From positions 2,525,001 through 2,589,000 of the forward strand of contig NZ_CP104973.1 in the NCBI RefSeq assembly GCF_025452195.1: 64,000 nucleotides of DNA, given 5' to 3'. Source of the DNA: Phyllobacterium zundukense (lineage in GTDB: Bacteria; Pseudomonadota; Alphaproteobacteria; Rhizobiales; Rhizobiaceae). Every line of letters begins with the position of its first letter. Position 1 is the first letter of the stretch. Positions 36,582-45,392 of the stretch are shown here, one piece after another. The notes below the pieces were generated by a model that made no database searches, was not told the DNA's origin, and saw only the letters and a list, made by a program, of their open reading frames with translations. The position numbers were made by a program, and so were the translations under genes.

Positions 36582-37607
36582 ATGAATACGGAAGTTTTCG
36601 GCCACACGTCGGATGGCGAGGCAGTTCACCGCATTACAATTTCGGGTGGTGGGTTAACCGCCGACGTACTGACGTGGGGTGCAGTTATCCAAGACTTGCG
36701 CCTCAAGGGGCATGAGCATCCGCTTGTCCTTGGGTATCGCGACTTTGCCGACTATCCCGCATACTCTCCCTATCTCGGTGCAACGATCGGCCGTTGCATC
36801 AACCGTATTCGCGACGGTGAGCTTGTCATCGACGGCAAGACCTACGAGCTCGAAAAAAACTTTCATGGCAGGCATAATATCCATGGCGGAAGCCGCGGTG
36901 CTGGCAAACGCATTTGGGATGTTGTCGCTATTGGTCCGGATTACGTCACATTGACGGTCCAGCTTGGCGACGGCGAGATGGGTTTTCCTGGAAATCTGAC
37001 GATCACGTGTACTTATATGCTGGAGTCCAAGGGAACTCTTGTGATCCGCATGGATGCAGTCACGGACAAGCCGACGATCTGCAATCTTGCGCATCACAGC
37101 TATTTCAATCTCGATGACGGAGGCGCAACCGAGGCGCTCGATCATCAGGTCAGGATCGATGCGCAAGCCTATCTTCCTGTGGATGGCGATCTTCTTCCCG
37201 ACGGCCGCGTCATGCCGGTGGCCGGGACCGAGCATGATTTCCGCGAGTATCGAGCCGTCCGGCGCGAAGTGGACGGCAAGCAGGTTGTTTATGACAATAA
37301 CTTCTGCCTTGCCAGCCAGCGCCGTCCGCTATGCCCTGTCGCGTCGGTGAGGGGCGCCAAATCAGGCGTCGAAATGAATGTTTCCACGACCGAGCCTGGC
37401 GTGCAATTCTACGCGGCGAACACACTGGGTGGAAAACCGCCTATCGGGCTCACCGGCAAGACCTATGATAACTATGCAGGCCTTTGCTTCGAAGCGCAGA
37501 CTTGGCCCGACTCCACTCACTTTCCATATTTTCCACAGGCGATATTGCGTCCTGACGAAGTCTATAGCCAGATGACCAAGTACAGTTTCAGCAAGCCGAA
37601 GACCTAG
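36582..37607 (+). CDS. galM: Aldose 1-epimerase
   Basis: Mutarotase interconverting alpha and beta anomers of hexoses. 341 aa. NIHGGSRGAGKRIWDV near residue 98, the catalytic His in LAHHSYFNL near residue 175, and the catalytic Glu in CFEAQTWPDSTHFP near residue 307. Five bases after gabD, so probably cotranscribed, although the pathway link is unclear. Confidence 0.9.
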   Translation: MNTEVFGHTSDGEAVHRITISGGGLTADVLTWGAVIQDLRLKGHEHPLVLGYRDFADYPAYSPYLGATIGRCINRIRDGELVIDGKTYELEKNFHGRHNIHGGSRGAGKRIWDVVAIGPDYVTLTVQLGDGEMGFPGNLTITCTYMLESKGTLVIRMDAVTDKPTICNLAHHSYFNLDDGGATEALDHQVRIDAQAYLPVDGDLLPDGRVMPVAGTEHDFREYRAVRREVDGKQVVYDNNFCLASQRRPLCPVASVRGAKSGVEMNVSTTEPGVQFYAANTLGGKPPIGLTGKTYDNYAGLCFEAQTWPDSTHFPYFPQAILRPDEVYSQMTKYSFSKPKT

Positions 37608-37642
37608 GCAATCCTGCCTTTTTCGATAGCTTTTGGTGTCGA

Positions 37643-38077
37643 ATGCTGCATCATGTCGAAGTATATGTTTCAAACATAGACGCTTCATATGTGTTCTGGG
37701 CACAAATACTTGCCAAGATCGGCTACGAAGAGTCCGCGTGTTGGGATGAGGGATTTACGCTCAGCAATGGTAGCGATGCTTACCTAACCTTTGTTCAGGT
37801 TGGCAAGAAATACGAATTGTACAAATACCACAGATGCGGCGTTGGGCTAAATCATCTCGCCTTTAAGGTCAAAGATCGAGATATGGTCGACGCATTGAGA
37901 CAATACTGCGTTGAGAATGACATTTCCCTTTTATACGATGACAAGTATCCTTTTGCCAACAATGACAAGAATTACTACGCACTGTTTGTCGAAGATCCAG
38001 ATCGAATAAAGGTTGAATTCGTCGCTATGCCGTCCGCCGCATGTACCTGTCCGGGAGACATCGCGGTGGAACGATAG
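37643..38077 (+). CDS. VOC-superfamily (glyoxalase/dioxygenase fold) protein
   Basis: 144 aa. The start MLHHVEVYVSNID and the later GVGLNHLAFKV and YYALFVEDPDRIKVEFV give the two beta-alpha-beta-beta-beta halves with His and Glu metal ligands (H4, H71 region, E near 129). The enzyme activity cannot be told from sequence. Codons are more AT-rich (ATA, AGA, CTA, TTG used) than in neighbours, and the ribosome site is weak, which hints at recent acquisition. The Cys/Pro tail SAACTCPGD is unusual. Confidence 0.7.
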   Translation: MLHHVEVYVSNIDASYVFWAQILAKIGYEESACWDEGFTLSNGSDAYLTFVQVGKKYELYKYHRCGVGLNHLAFKVKDRDMVDALRQYCVENDISLLYDDKYPFANNDKNYYALFVEDPDRIKVEFVAMPSAACTCPGDIAVER

Positions 38078-38137
38078 GATTGGCCCCACACTAGATCGAG
38101 AGGTTCCTGTGTTCATTTAGTTTTTGCGTTTGCACCA

Positions 38138-39055
38138 CTAGGCCTCGAACGCTTTGCGTGCTTCTTCCATGGGGGCGAGCGCGCCATGGAATTCGACCAC
38201 GCGGGCAGCCACTTTGTGTGCGTTGACCGCAGCAACCAGTGGATCGAGACCAGCGAGGCGCGAAGCAATGTACCCGCCGTTGAAGCTGTCGCCAGCGCCC
38301 GTCGTGTCGACAGCGTTGGCGCGAACAGCAGGAACTTCAGTACTTGTTCCGCCGGCAATGACGAGCGCCGGCTCCGTGCCATCTTTAACGACGATCTCGC
38401 GCACACCATAACCAGTGATGCGTGCGGCGGTATGGGCAGGCGTTGCGTCACCGAATAGAGCATTCTCATCCGGAAACGTTGGTAATGCGATATCGGTGAC
38501 GTGAAATGCATTGCTCAAAACCTGCCGCGCAGTATCGGCATTTTCCCACAGGCGAGGGCGGTAATTGGCATCGAAGACGACAAGCGAACCTTGACGGCGG
38601 GCATTACTAACAGCGTTGAGGACATTCTGGCGACTTTTGGGGCTCAAAATTCCCATCGTGATCCCAGAGAAGTAAATGACTTGTCGACCATCCAGGCTTT
38701 TCGCCACGGCGTCAGGATCATCGGCCAGATGGCGTGCTGCGGCATCATTGCGCCAATAGGTGAATGAGCGCTCGCTGCCGGTCAAGGTGATGGCATAAAT
38801 TCCGGGGCGAGCGCCAACGATGGTCGGGCTATGGGCGGTATTGATAGCATTATCGCGGAGGAATCTGCGCTGTTTCACCGAGAAGGGATCGTCGCCGAAG
38901 GCGGTGACATAATCGACAGCGAAATCTGTATCGGTGAGGGCGCGCACATACCAGGTAGTGTTGAGGGTATCTCCTGCAAAACCCATGCGCCACTGATCGC
39001 CATTGGCGCCGGACAATTCGATCATGCACTCGCCAATGGCTGCAAATCCGCTCAT
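38138..39055 (-). CDS. kdgK: 2-dehydro-3-deoxygluconokinase (PfkB family)
   Basis: Phosphorylates 2-keto-3-deoxygluconate before aldol cleavage. 305 aa. N-terminal AIGECMIELSG and substrate-binding GFAGDTLNTTWY, then the PfkB signature VDTTGAGDSFNGGYIASR near residues 249-266 with the catalytic Asp. Substrate specificity rests on similarity of the N-terminal GGDTLNT-like segment to KdgK; other ribokinase-type sugars are possible. Confidence 0.85.
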   Translation of the reverse strand: MSGFAAIGECMIELSGANGDQWRMGFAGDTLNTTWYVRALTDTDFAVDYVTAFGDDPFSVKQRRFLRDNAINTAHSPTIVGARPGIYAITLTGSERSFTYWRNDAAARHLADDPDAVAKSLDGRQVIYFSGITMGILSPKSRQNVLNAVSNARRQGSLVVFDANYRPRLWENADTARQVLSNAFHVTDIALPTFPDENALFGDATPAHTAARITGYGVREIVVKDGTEPALVIAGGTSTEVPAVRANAVDTTGAGDSFNGGYIASRLAGLDPLVAAVNAHKVAARVVEFHGALAPMEEARKAFEA

Positions 39056-39189
39056 AAAATCCTCCGCTGCTCCGGTCGCAGCGACTGATATACAAGTGCA
39101 TTGCCGTTGTCATTTCATAAAAACGCGAACTGTCATAATCAGTTCGTCATGCCATGTTAGTCGGCGAACACGTCTTGAAGGAGAATTCA

Positions 39190-39804
39190 ATGTCGCGGAT
39201 CACGACAATCGTACAGCTCGAAGCCATCTACGGCGGCGGCATAACTGAAGCATCCACAGCCAAAGTTGCCGCTCGGATTACGCCGGAATACCGCAAGTTG
39301 ATCGAGGGTTCACCCTTTGTGGCGCTCGCAACAAGTGGTCCTGAAGGTCTTGATTGTTCACCACGCGGTGATCTCGCGGGTTTTGTGAGGATTCACGACG
39401 AATCGACCTTGATGATGCCAGATCGCCGCGGCAACAACCGCGTTGACTCGCTCCGCAATATCGTTCGAGACCCGCGCGTGGCTCTGCTCTTCCTCATTCC
39501 TGGACTGACGACAACGTTTCGTGTCAACGGGCGTGCATTTGTCGAAACGGATCAGGCATTGCTTGACAGCTTTGTTGTCGATGGCAAGGCGCCGCGTTCC
39601 GTCACCGTCGTGGAGGTGGAGGAGGCCTATTTTCAGTGCGCTCGTGCACTAATTCGCTCCGAATTGTGGAACCCGGCCAAGCACCGCCCGGCAAAAGAAT
39701 TCCCCACCCCCGGGCAAATACTGGCGGCGCTCAGCGAAGATCGCGTTGGCGGCGAGATCTATGACCTCGAATGGCCGGAGCGCGCCGCCAAAACGATGTG
39801 GTAG
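39190..39804 (+). CDS. FMN-binding pyridoxamine-phosphate-oxidase-like protein (MSMEG_1061 type)
   Basis: 204 aa split-barrel flavoprotein, from ATG 39190 with GAAGGAGA upstream. PFVALATSGPEGLDCSPRGDLAGFV and LMMPDRRGNNRVDSL are characteristic of this PPOX subgroup; C-terminal ELWNPAKHRP also conserved. It is not the vitamin B6 enzyme PdxH; its substrate is unknown. It converges on phnF with a single base between the genes. Confidence 0.8.
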   Translation: MSRITTIVQLEAIYGGGITEASTAKVAARITPEYRKLIEGSPFVALATSGPEGLDCSPRGDLAGFVRIHDESTLMMPDRRGNNRVDSLRNIVRDPRVALLFLIPGLTTTFRVNGRAFVETDQALLDSFVVDGKAPRSVTVVEVEEAYFQCARALIRSELWNPAKHRPAKEFPTPGQILAALSEDRVGGEIYDLEWPERAAKTMW

Positions 39805-39805
39805 G

Positions 39806-40552
39806 TTACTTGGCGCTGTCGTTATCGATAGCGATTTCCAAGCGGTCCGCGGCAAAGCGGGTTTTCGAATATTGAAGTGGATGGCCTTCGGTATCGACGT
39901 TGATGGCCGTTGCAACGAGAACAATAGCTCCGGGGGAGAGTTTCAGATGGCGCAACTCCTCCGCTTCGGCATGGCGCGCCGCAATAAGTGTCGATTTGCG
40001 CAAATAGTCGTCTATTCCCGCCGCTTTTAGTGCAAATGTTATCGAACCGGATGAGCGATAGTCTTCTGCCACATTGGGTACACGCGCTGCGTCGAACCAG
40101 GCCGTGGCACAGGAAACTGGATTGCCGTCTGCGGTGTGCATCGTGTCGATCCTGATCACTTGCCCCGATGGCATGTCTAGCGCCTCGGCAACATCGACGG
40201 GTGCCTCTTCAAGGCGATGGGCAAGTAGTATGCCCTTGGTTTCGCGTACCTGTGTGGAGAGGATCTGCGAAAAGCGCGTGCGCTCGCCGATGCGGTAGGT
40301 GAGCTTCTTGCTGTTGGCCACAAAAGTACCGCGTCCCTGTTCGGCTCGCAGGACGCCCTCCTTGGTGAGCGCGGCTATCGCACTGCGGATTGTGTGGCGA
40401 TTGACCGCAAAACGCGTCGCCATTTCAATCTCAGGCGGCATGCGCGCGCCATTTACCAGTTTTCCCGCCGAGATATCGCCCCTGATCTGATCTGCAATCT
40501 GACGCCAGATTGCGACGCCACTGTTGCGTGTGATGAATCGTGCCGATGTCAC
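39806..40552 (-). CDS. phnF: GntR/HutC-family phosphonate regulator PhnF
   Basis: 248 aa: N-terminal winged helix-turn-helix (about residues 10-75, RMPPEIEMATRFAVNRHTIRSAIAAL) and a C-terminal UTRA ligand-binding domain. It starts at GTG 40552; no in-frame ATG is available nearby. Divergent from phnG, whose control region holds an inverted repeat suited to this regulator. Expected to repress the phn operon in the absence of a phosphonate-derived signal. Confidence 0.9.
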   Translation of the reverse strand: MTSARFITRNSGVAIWRQIADQIRGDISAGKLVNGARMPPEIEMATRFAVNRHTIRSAIAALTKEGVLRAEQGRGTFVANSKKLTYRIGERTRFSQILSTQVRETKGILLAHRLEEAPVDVAEALDMPSGQVIRIDTMHTADGNPVSCATAWFDAARVPNVAEDYRSSGSITFALKAAGIDDYLRKSTLIAARHAEAEELRHLKLSPGAIVLVATAINVDTEGHPLQYSKTRFAADRLEIAIDNDSAK

Positions 40553-40555
40553 GTT

Positions 40556-40577
40556 CTGTCATGCTCCTGTCATTGAC
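40556..40577 (+). promoter_or_regulatory. PhoB box upstream of phnG
   Basis: Two perfect CTGTCAT heptamers at 40556-40562 and 40567-40573, exactly 11 bases apart with 4-base spacers GCTC and TGAC: the classic direct-repeat Pho box. A third, poorer unit (CTGCTCT) follows in phase at 40578. It lies about 65-85 bases before the phnG ATG and next to the phnF start, so PhoB probably activates phnG and may affect phnF. Confidence 0.85.
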
Positions 40578-40597
40578 CTGCTCTATGTATTTAGATA

Positions 40598-40625
40598 TTG
40601 TCTAATTGTATAGATGACTAGACAA
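40598..40625. promoter_or_regulatory. Probable PhnF operator (inverted repeat)
   Basis: TTGTCTA (40598-40604) and TAGACAA (40619-40625) form a perfect 7-base inverted repeat with centres 21 bases apart, two helical turns. The arms resemble half-sites of HutC-type GntR regulators (GT-x-TA-x-AC). It lies between the PhoB box and the phnG ribosome site, where a repressor would block transcription. Assignment to PhnF is inferred. Confidence 0.6.
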
Positions 40626-40642
40626 ATTTAAGCGAGGTGTCA

Positions 40643-41125
40643 ATGGGCAACGAAAATCTTGGGGATACCCCTCCCGCTGGTGAAACTGATATGGCGCGCA
40701 AGGCTGCCATGGCCTTGCTGGCACAAGCAACTGTGCAGGAGATGAAGGATTTCTGGACTCATTGGGCGGACAAGCCGCAAGTCGAGGCCCTGCGTGGGCC
40801 GGAAACCGGCCTCGTCATGATGCGGGGACGCATCGGTGGTGGCGGTGCTCCTTTCAATCTCGGCGAAGCGACAGTCACGCGTGCAACAGTGCGGCTCGGC
40901 AATGGTGCTGTGGGTCACGCTTACGCCCTTGGACGATCGAGCGAGAAAGTCCGACTCGCGGCGATCTTTGACGCGCTGTGGCAGGAGCCGGCCTATCGCC
41001 AGACGGTTGAAGACGCGATCCTTGCCCCAATTAAGCGGCGCCTCAACGACCATCTCGAAAACAGACGTGCCGAAACGGCCGCGACCAAGGTCGATTTCTT
41101 CACAATGGTGCGAGGTGATAATTGA
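40643..41125 (+). CDS. phnG: C-P lyase subunit PhnG
   Basis: Part of the PhnGHIJ core complex that converts phosphonates through a ribose triphosphonate intermediate. 160 aa from ATG 40643 (GCGAGG 5 bases upstream; GTG 40637 in frame is less likely). GLVMMRGRIGGGGAPFNLGEATVTRATVRL near residues 53-82 is the family block, with GHAYALGRS after it. Its stop and the phnH ATG share one base. Confidence 0.93.
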   Translation: MGNENLGDTPPAGETDMARKAAMALLAQATVQEMKDFWTHWADKPQVEALRGPETGLVMMRGRIGGGGAPFNLGEATVTRATVRLGNGAVGHAYALGRSSEKVRLAAIFDALWQEPAYRQTVEDAILAPIKRRLNDHLENRRAETAATKVDFFTMVRGDN

Positions 41126-41736
41126 TGCGTTCAGTTACGCAGGTTTACGAGGGCGGCTTTAGTGACGCCGTTTTCAATTCGCAAGAGGTCTTTCGGGCAC
41201 TGATGGACGCTATGGCCAGCCCCGGCCGGGTAATTGAGATCGGCAATCTGGCGGCTGCTCCATCGCCGATTTCCTCGGTTGCAGCATCAGTTGCGGCCAC
41301 TCTGTTTGATCATGACGCGACGGTCTGGTGCGACAAGTCGATTACCAGCTCCGCGGCTGCAATTGGCTGGTTGAAGTTTCATACCGGACTTGAACTGACG
41401 TCAAATCCATCGGATGCGCAATTTGCGTTGATCGGCGACCTTGAGACGATGCCATCGTTGGAATCCTTTGCCAAAGGAACTTCGGAATATCCGGATCGCT
41501 CGACAACGATTATTCTCCAGGTCAATGGTTTTAATGGGCCGGAAGAACTGACATTGAGCGGCCCTGGCATCGAGAACAGGCAGGCCTTTGCGCCAAGCAA
41601 GTTGCCAAAAATGTTTGTAGATCAATGGACCGCCAATCGCGGCGCGTTTCCGCGCGGTGTCGACCTTATCTTCGCTGGCAAGGGCGCACTTGCTGCATTG
41701 CCGCGGGCGACACGCATTTCGAAAATGGAGGCATGA
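41125..41736 (+). CDS. phnH: C-P lyase subunit PhnH
   Basis: 203 aa core-complex subunit. N-terminal YEGGFSDAVFNSQEVFRALMDAMASPGRV is the family mark; the C-terminal PRGVDLIFAGKGALAALPRATRI is also conserved. TGATG overlap with phnG; phnI follows after 3 bases. Confidence 0.93.
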   Translation: MRSVTQVYEGGFSDAVFNSQEVFRALMDAMASPGRVIEIGNLAAAPSPISSVAASVAATLFDHDATVWCDKSITSSAAAIGWLKFHTGLELTSNPSDAQFALIGDLETMPSLESFAKGTSEYPDRSTTIILQVNGFNGPEELTLSGPGIENRQAFAPSKLPKMFVDQWTANRGAFPRGVDLIFAGKGALAALPRATRISKMEA

Positions 41737-41739
41737 GCC

Positions 41740-42837
41740 ATGTATGTTGCTGTCAAGGGCGGTGAAGCCGCCATTCGCAATGCACATAAACTGCTTGGCG
41801 ACCGCCGCCGAGGCGATCGCTCGCTGCCAGCGATCAGCCTTGACCAGATCGTCGAACAGCTTGCATTGGCAGTCGACCGTGTCATGGCTGAAGGGTCGCT
41901 CTACGACACCGAGCTCGCGGCGCTGGCGGTGAAGCAGGCGCGAGGCGATATGATTGAAGCGATCTTTCTGGTCCGCGCTTACCGCACCACATTGCCGCGC
42001 TTTGGTTATACCAAACCGGTGGAGACCTCGCAGATGGCGATCGAACGACGCATATCTGCAACTTTCAAGGATTTGCCAGGCGGACAGTTACTCGGTCCGA
42101 CATTCGACTATACGCATCGTCTGCTCGATCCAGAACTTGCCAAAGATGGGACAGTCGAGACGCCCGAACGTCGTGTCGAAGCGCACGAGCATACGCCGCG
42201 TGTCACCGATATTCTCGGCCATGATGGTATGATCGAAGCCGACGGCGGTATGCCCGAGGGCGTCGAGACAGGGGATCTCACACGCGAGCCATTATCGTTT
42301 CCTCTGGAGCGCGATTTGCGGCTACAAGCGCTGGCTCGGGGTGACGAAGGGTTCCTTCTCGGTCTCGCCTATTCGACACAGCGAGGCTACGGCCGCAGCC
42401 ACCCTTTTGCTGGCGAAATTCGTATCGGTGAAGTCGAGATCGAACTGGACGTCGCCGAACTTGATTTCCCTCTGACGCTGGGCCGCATTCGTGTCACCGA
42501 GTGCCAGATGATCAATCAATTCAAGGGCTCATCCAAACAGCCCCCGCAGTTCACCCGCGGCTATGGCCTCGTCTTCGGCCAGAATGAGCGCAAGTCAATG
42601 TCGATCGCCCTGTGTGACCGCGCGTTGCGGGCGAGAGAACTCGGCGAAGACATCACGGCTGCGGCGCAGGACGAGGAATTCGTCATCTCCCACAGCGACA
42701 ATGTGCAGTCCACAGGCTTTGTCGAGCATCTGAAACTGCCACACTATGTCGATTTCCAGGCAGAGCTTGACCTCGTACGCCGCATGCGTGGCGAGCATGA
42801 ACGCCGCGAGAGCGAAACCAGAGAGGCAGCAGAATGA
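41740..42837 (+). CDS. phnI: C-P lyase subunit PhnI
   Basis: 365 aa. In the core complex PhnI carries the nucleosidase activity that displaces adenine from ATP by phosphonate (with PhnG, PhnH and PhnL). MYVAVKGGEAAIRNAH at the start, RAYRTTLPRFGYTKP near residue 78 and LAYSTQRGYGRSHPFAGEIR near 207 are conserved. Its stop overlaps phnJ as ATGA. Confidence 0.94.
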   Translation: MYVAVKGGEAAIRNAHKLLGDRRRGDRSLPAISLDQIVEQLALAVDRVMAEGSLYDTELAALAVKQARGDMIEAIFLVRAYRTTLPRFGYTKPVETSQMAIERRISATFKDLPGGQLLGPTFDYTHRLLDPELAKDGTVETPERRVEAHEHTPRVTDILGHDGMIEADGGMPEGVETGDLTREPLSFPLERDLRLQALARGDEGFLLGLAYSTQRGYGRSHPFAGEIRIGEVEIELDVAELDFPLTLGRIRVTECQMINQFKGSSKQPPQFTRGYGLVFGQNERKSMSIALCDRALRARELGEDITAAAQDEEFVISHSDNVQSTGFVEHLKLPHYVDFQAELDLVRRMRGEHERRESETREAAE

Positions 42838-43736
42838 CCGAGCTTGCGACATATAATTTCGCCTATCTCGACGAACAGACGAAACGGATGATCCGCCGCG
42901 CCATCCTCAAGGCGATCGCCATTCCCGGTTATCAGGTGCCGTTCGCTTCGCGTGAAATGCCGATGCCCTATGGTTGGGGCACGGGTGGCGTTCAGGTAAC
43001 AGCTGCGGTGATTGGCCCGAATGACACGTTGAAAGTGATCGACCAAGGGGCCGACGATACGACCAATGCCGTGTCGATCCGCGCATTCTTCCAGAAGGTT
43101 TCCAATGTTCGGGTGACTACAAAAACGACGGAGGCGACGATCATCCAGACGCGCCACCGCATTCCCGAAACGGCGCTGCAAGCCGGGCAAACGCTCGTCT
43201 ATCAGGTGCCGATCCCGGAGCCGCTGCGTTTTCTTGAGCCGCGCGAGACCGAGACACGAAAGATGCACGCGCTTGAAGAATATGGATTGATGCATGTGAA
43301 ACTCTATGAGGACATCGCGCGTCACGGCCGCATCGCCACGACCTATGCCTATCCGGTGAAAGTGGAGGGCCGTTATGTGATGGACCCATCGCCCACACCA
43401 AAATTCGATAACCCAAAGATGCATCGATCGCCAGCATTGCAACTATTTGGCGCGGGACGTGAAAAGCGTATCTATGCCATCCCGCCTTATACGGAAGTTG
43501 TCAGCCTCGATTTTGAGGATCATCCATTCGAGATTCAGACATTCTCGGAGCCCTGCGCCCTGTGCGGAGCTAAAGGCAGTTATCTCGACGAGGTCATTCT
43601 TGATGACAAAGGTGGCAGCATGTTTGTTTGCTCGGATACCGATTTTTGTGAGGATCGGCAGGCGGAGGGCCATCGCGGCCATCTCTCGGCCAATCCTGCC
43701 CAGGCAGCAGCCAATCCTGCGGAGGCAGCAGAATGA
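42834..43736 (+). CDS. phnJ: Alpha-D-ribose 1-methylphosphonate 5-phosphate C-P lyase PhnJ
   Basis: Radical SAM enzyme that breaks the C-P bond. 300 aa. The four functional Cys are at residues 241, 244, 266 and 272, the same positions as in the E. coli enzyme (CALCGAKG and FVCSDTDFC). The C-terminus has an extra Ala/Pro/Asn tail made by a 21-base tandem repeat. Overlaps both phnI and phnK by ATGA. Confidence 0.95.
   Translation: MTELATYNFAYLDEQTKRMIRRAILKAIAIPGYQVPFASREMPMPYGWGTGGVQVTAAVIGPNDTLKVIDQGADDTTNAVSIRAFFQKVSNVRVTTKTTEATIIQTRHRIPETALQAGQTLVYQVPIPEPLRFLEPRETETRKMHALEEYGLMHVKLYEDIARHGRIATTYAYPVKVEGRYVMDPSPTPKFDNPKMHRSPALQLFGAGREKRIYAIPPYTEVVSLDFEDHPFEIQTFSEPCALCGAKGSYLDEVILDDKGGSMFVCSDTDFCEDRQAEGHRGHLSANPAQAAANPAEAAE
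43689..43730 (+). repeat. 21-base tandem repeat at the 3' end of phnJ
   Basis: Two copies (43689-43709 and 43710-43730) differing at two bases, encoding ANPAQAA and ANPAEAA. They lengthen the PhnJ tail beyond the catalytic domain and also place a GAGG ribosome site before phnK. Confidence 0.8.
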
Positions 43737-44509
43737 GCGATATACCACTCCTGAAAGTCAAAGCGCTTTCGAAATTCTACGGAAGCCGGATCGGCTGCCA
43801 AAACGTGGCCTTCGAGTTGTGGCCAGGCGAGGTTCTCGCGGTCGTTGGCGAATCCGGATCAGGCAAGACGACGCTACTCGACTGTGTAGCAACGCGCCTT
43901 GCACCTTCCACGGGTTCCGTCGAATACCGGATGCGTGATGGCCAGTTCCGCGACCTCTATCGCATGAGTGAGGCAGAGCGGCGCTTTCTGATGCGTACGG
44001 ACTGGGGCTTCGTCCATCAAAATCCCGCCGATGGATTGCGCATGACCGTATCTGCCGGCGCAAATGTCGGCGAACGGCTGATGGCTGTTGGCGACCGGCA
44101 CTATGGCAATATCCGCGCGACCGCTACCGATTGGCTCGGTCGTGTCGAGATTGCCGCCGACCGTATTGATGATCAGCCGCGCGCTTTTTCCGGCGGTATG
44201 CGCCAGCGCCTTCAGATTGCACGAAATCTCGTCACCAATCCGCGGCTCGTCTTTATGGACGAGCCGACGGGTGGTCTTGATGTGTCTGTCCAGGCAAGAC
44301 TTCTCGATCTGCTGCGTGGTCTTGTTAGCGATCTTGGTCTGGCAGCCATTGTCGTGACGCATGATCTTGCGGTTGCGCGTTTGCTCTCACACCGGATGAT
44401 GGTGATGAAGGATGGTCACATTGTCGAGACCGGTCTCACGGATCGTGTTCTTGATGATCCACAGGCGCCTTACACACAGCTTCTCGTTTCCTCTATCCTG
44501 CAAGTCTAG
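43733..44509 (+). CDS. phnK: C-P lyase ATP-binding protein PhnK
   Basis: 258 aa ABC-type ATPase that docks on the PhnGHIJ core. Walker A VVGESGSGKTT near residue 36, signature FSGGMRQRLQIARN near 145, Walker B LVFMDEPTGGLD, and the H-loop VVTHDL. ATGA overlap with phnJ. Confidence 0.94.
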   Translation: MSDIPLLKVKALSKFYGSRIGCQNVAFELWPGEVLAVVGESGSGKTTLLDCVATRLAPSTGSVEYRMRDGQFRDLYRMSEAERRFLMRTDWGFVHQNPADGLRMTVSAGANVGERLMAVGDRHYGNIRATATDWLGRVEIAADRIDDQPRAFSGGMRQRLQIARNLVTNPRLVFMDEPTGGLDVSVQARLLDLLRGLVSDLGLAAIVVTHDLAVARLLSHRMMVMKDGHIVETGLTDRVLDDPQAPYTQLLVSSILQV

Positions 44510-44518
44510 GAGAGAACT

Positions 44519-45229
44519 ATGCCAACACCTCTCGTTGTTTCCGATGTCGCCAAGAGTTTTACCATGCATTTGCGCGATGGCATACGTCTGCCCGTGGTGG
44601 CAAATGTCTCGTTCTCGATCAAGTCTGGTGAGTGCGCTGTTCTTGGTGGCCCTTCCGGAGCAGGCAAGAGCTCGATCCTGAAAATGATCTACGGCAATTA
44701 TGCCGTTGATCGCGGTCAGATCATCGTTCCTTACCGCGACCGGCTCGTTGACGTTGGCGCCGCCGATCCGCGCACGATGCTTGGCATCAGGCGCGACATG
44801 ATAGGTTACGTGAGCCAGTTTCTGCGCACAGTACCGCGGGTTTCGGCGTTAGATGTTGTCGCTGAACCGCTGGTTGCACGCGGTGTTGATCGTACGGACG
44901 CACGCGACAAGGCCGCATCGTTGCTTGCCGGGCTCAATTTGCCTGAACGGCTGTGGTCACTGCCACCTGCGACGTTTTCAGGCGGCGAACAGCAGCGCGT
45001 CAATATTGCCCGCGGCTTCATCACGGATCATCCAATCCTGCTTCTCGACGAACCAACCGCATCGCTTGATGCCAAGAACCGCGATGTGGTGGTCTCGATG
45101 ATCCAGCAGAAGAAGGACACGGGTGTGGCGATGCTTGGCATCTTCCACGACCAGGATGTGCGGGAAGCGGTAGCTGACCGGATCATAGATGTCACGGCAT
45201 TTTCTGTACCGAATGGCATCGCAGCATAA
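44519..45229 (+). CDS. phnL: C-P lyase ATP-binding protein PhnL
   Basis: 236 aa ABC-type ATPase, partner of PhnK and PhnI. Walker A GGPSGAGKSS near residue 43, signature FSGGEQQRVNIARG, Walker B LLLDEPTASLD. AGGAGAG precedes the ATG. Last gene before a strong terminator. Confidence 0.94.
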   Translation: MPTPLVVSDVAKSFTMHLRDGIRLPVVANVSFSIKSGECAVLGGPSGAGKSSILKMIYGNYAVDRGQIIVPYRDRLVDVGAADPRTMLGIRRDMIGYVSQFLRTVPRVSALDVVAEPLVARGVDRTDARDKAASLLAGLNLPERLWSLPPATFSGGEQQRVNIARGFITDHPILLLDEPTASLDAKNRDVVVSMIQQKKDTGVAMLGIFHDQDVREAVADRIIDVTAFSVPNGIAA

Positions 45230-45271
45230 GTTGGCCTTGGGCTTTCCTCGAACTTAAATCACTGGTTTTTC

Positions 45272-45308
45272 GGGAGCGGATCACACCAATTTGTGTGCCG
45301 CTCCCTTT
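45272..45308 (+). terminator. Intrinsic terminator after phnL
   Basis: GGGAGCGG (45272-45279) pairs with CCGCTCCC (45298-45305), with an inner CACAC/GTGTG extension after a two-base bulge, followed by TTTCT. It separates the phnG-L unit from phnC. Confidence 0.8.
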
Positions 45309-45363
45309 CTCGTTTGCATGGGTTTTCTGTGGACAACATACCGCCTGAGAAAGCGATCCGAAG

Positions 45364-45392
45364 TTGTCACGTAACTGAAATGAAACTGCCAT
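45364..45392 (+). promoter_or_regulatory. PhoB box upstream of phnC
   Basis: Three heptamers in 11-base phase: TTGTCAC (45364-45370), CTGAAAT (45375-45381) and CTGCCAT (45386-45392). The outer two fit the CTGTCAT consensus closely and the middle one is weaker. It lies 55-83 bases before the phnC ATG and after the phnL terminator, giving the transporter unit its own phosphate-controlled promoter. Confidence 0.78.
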
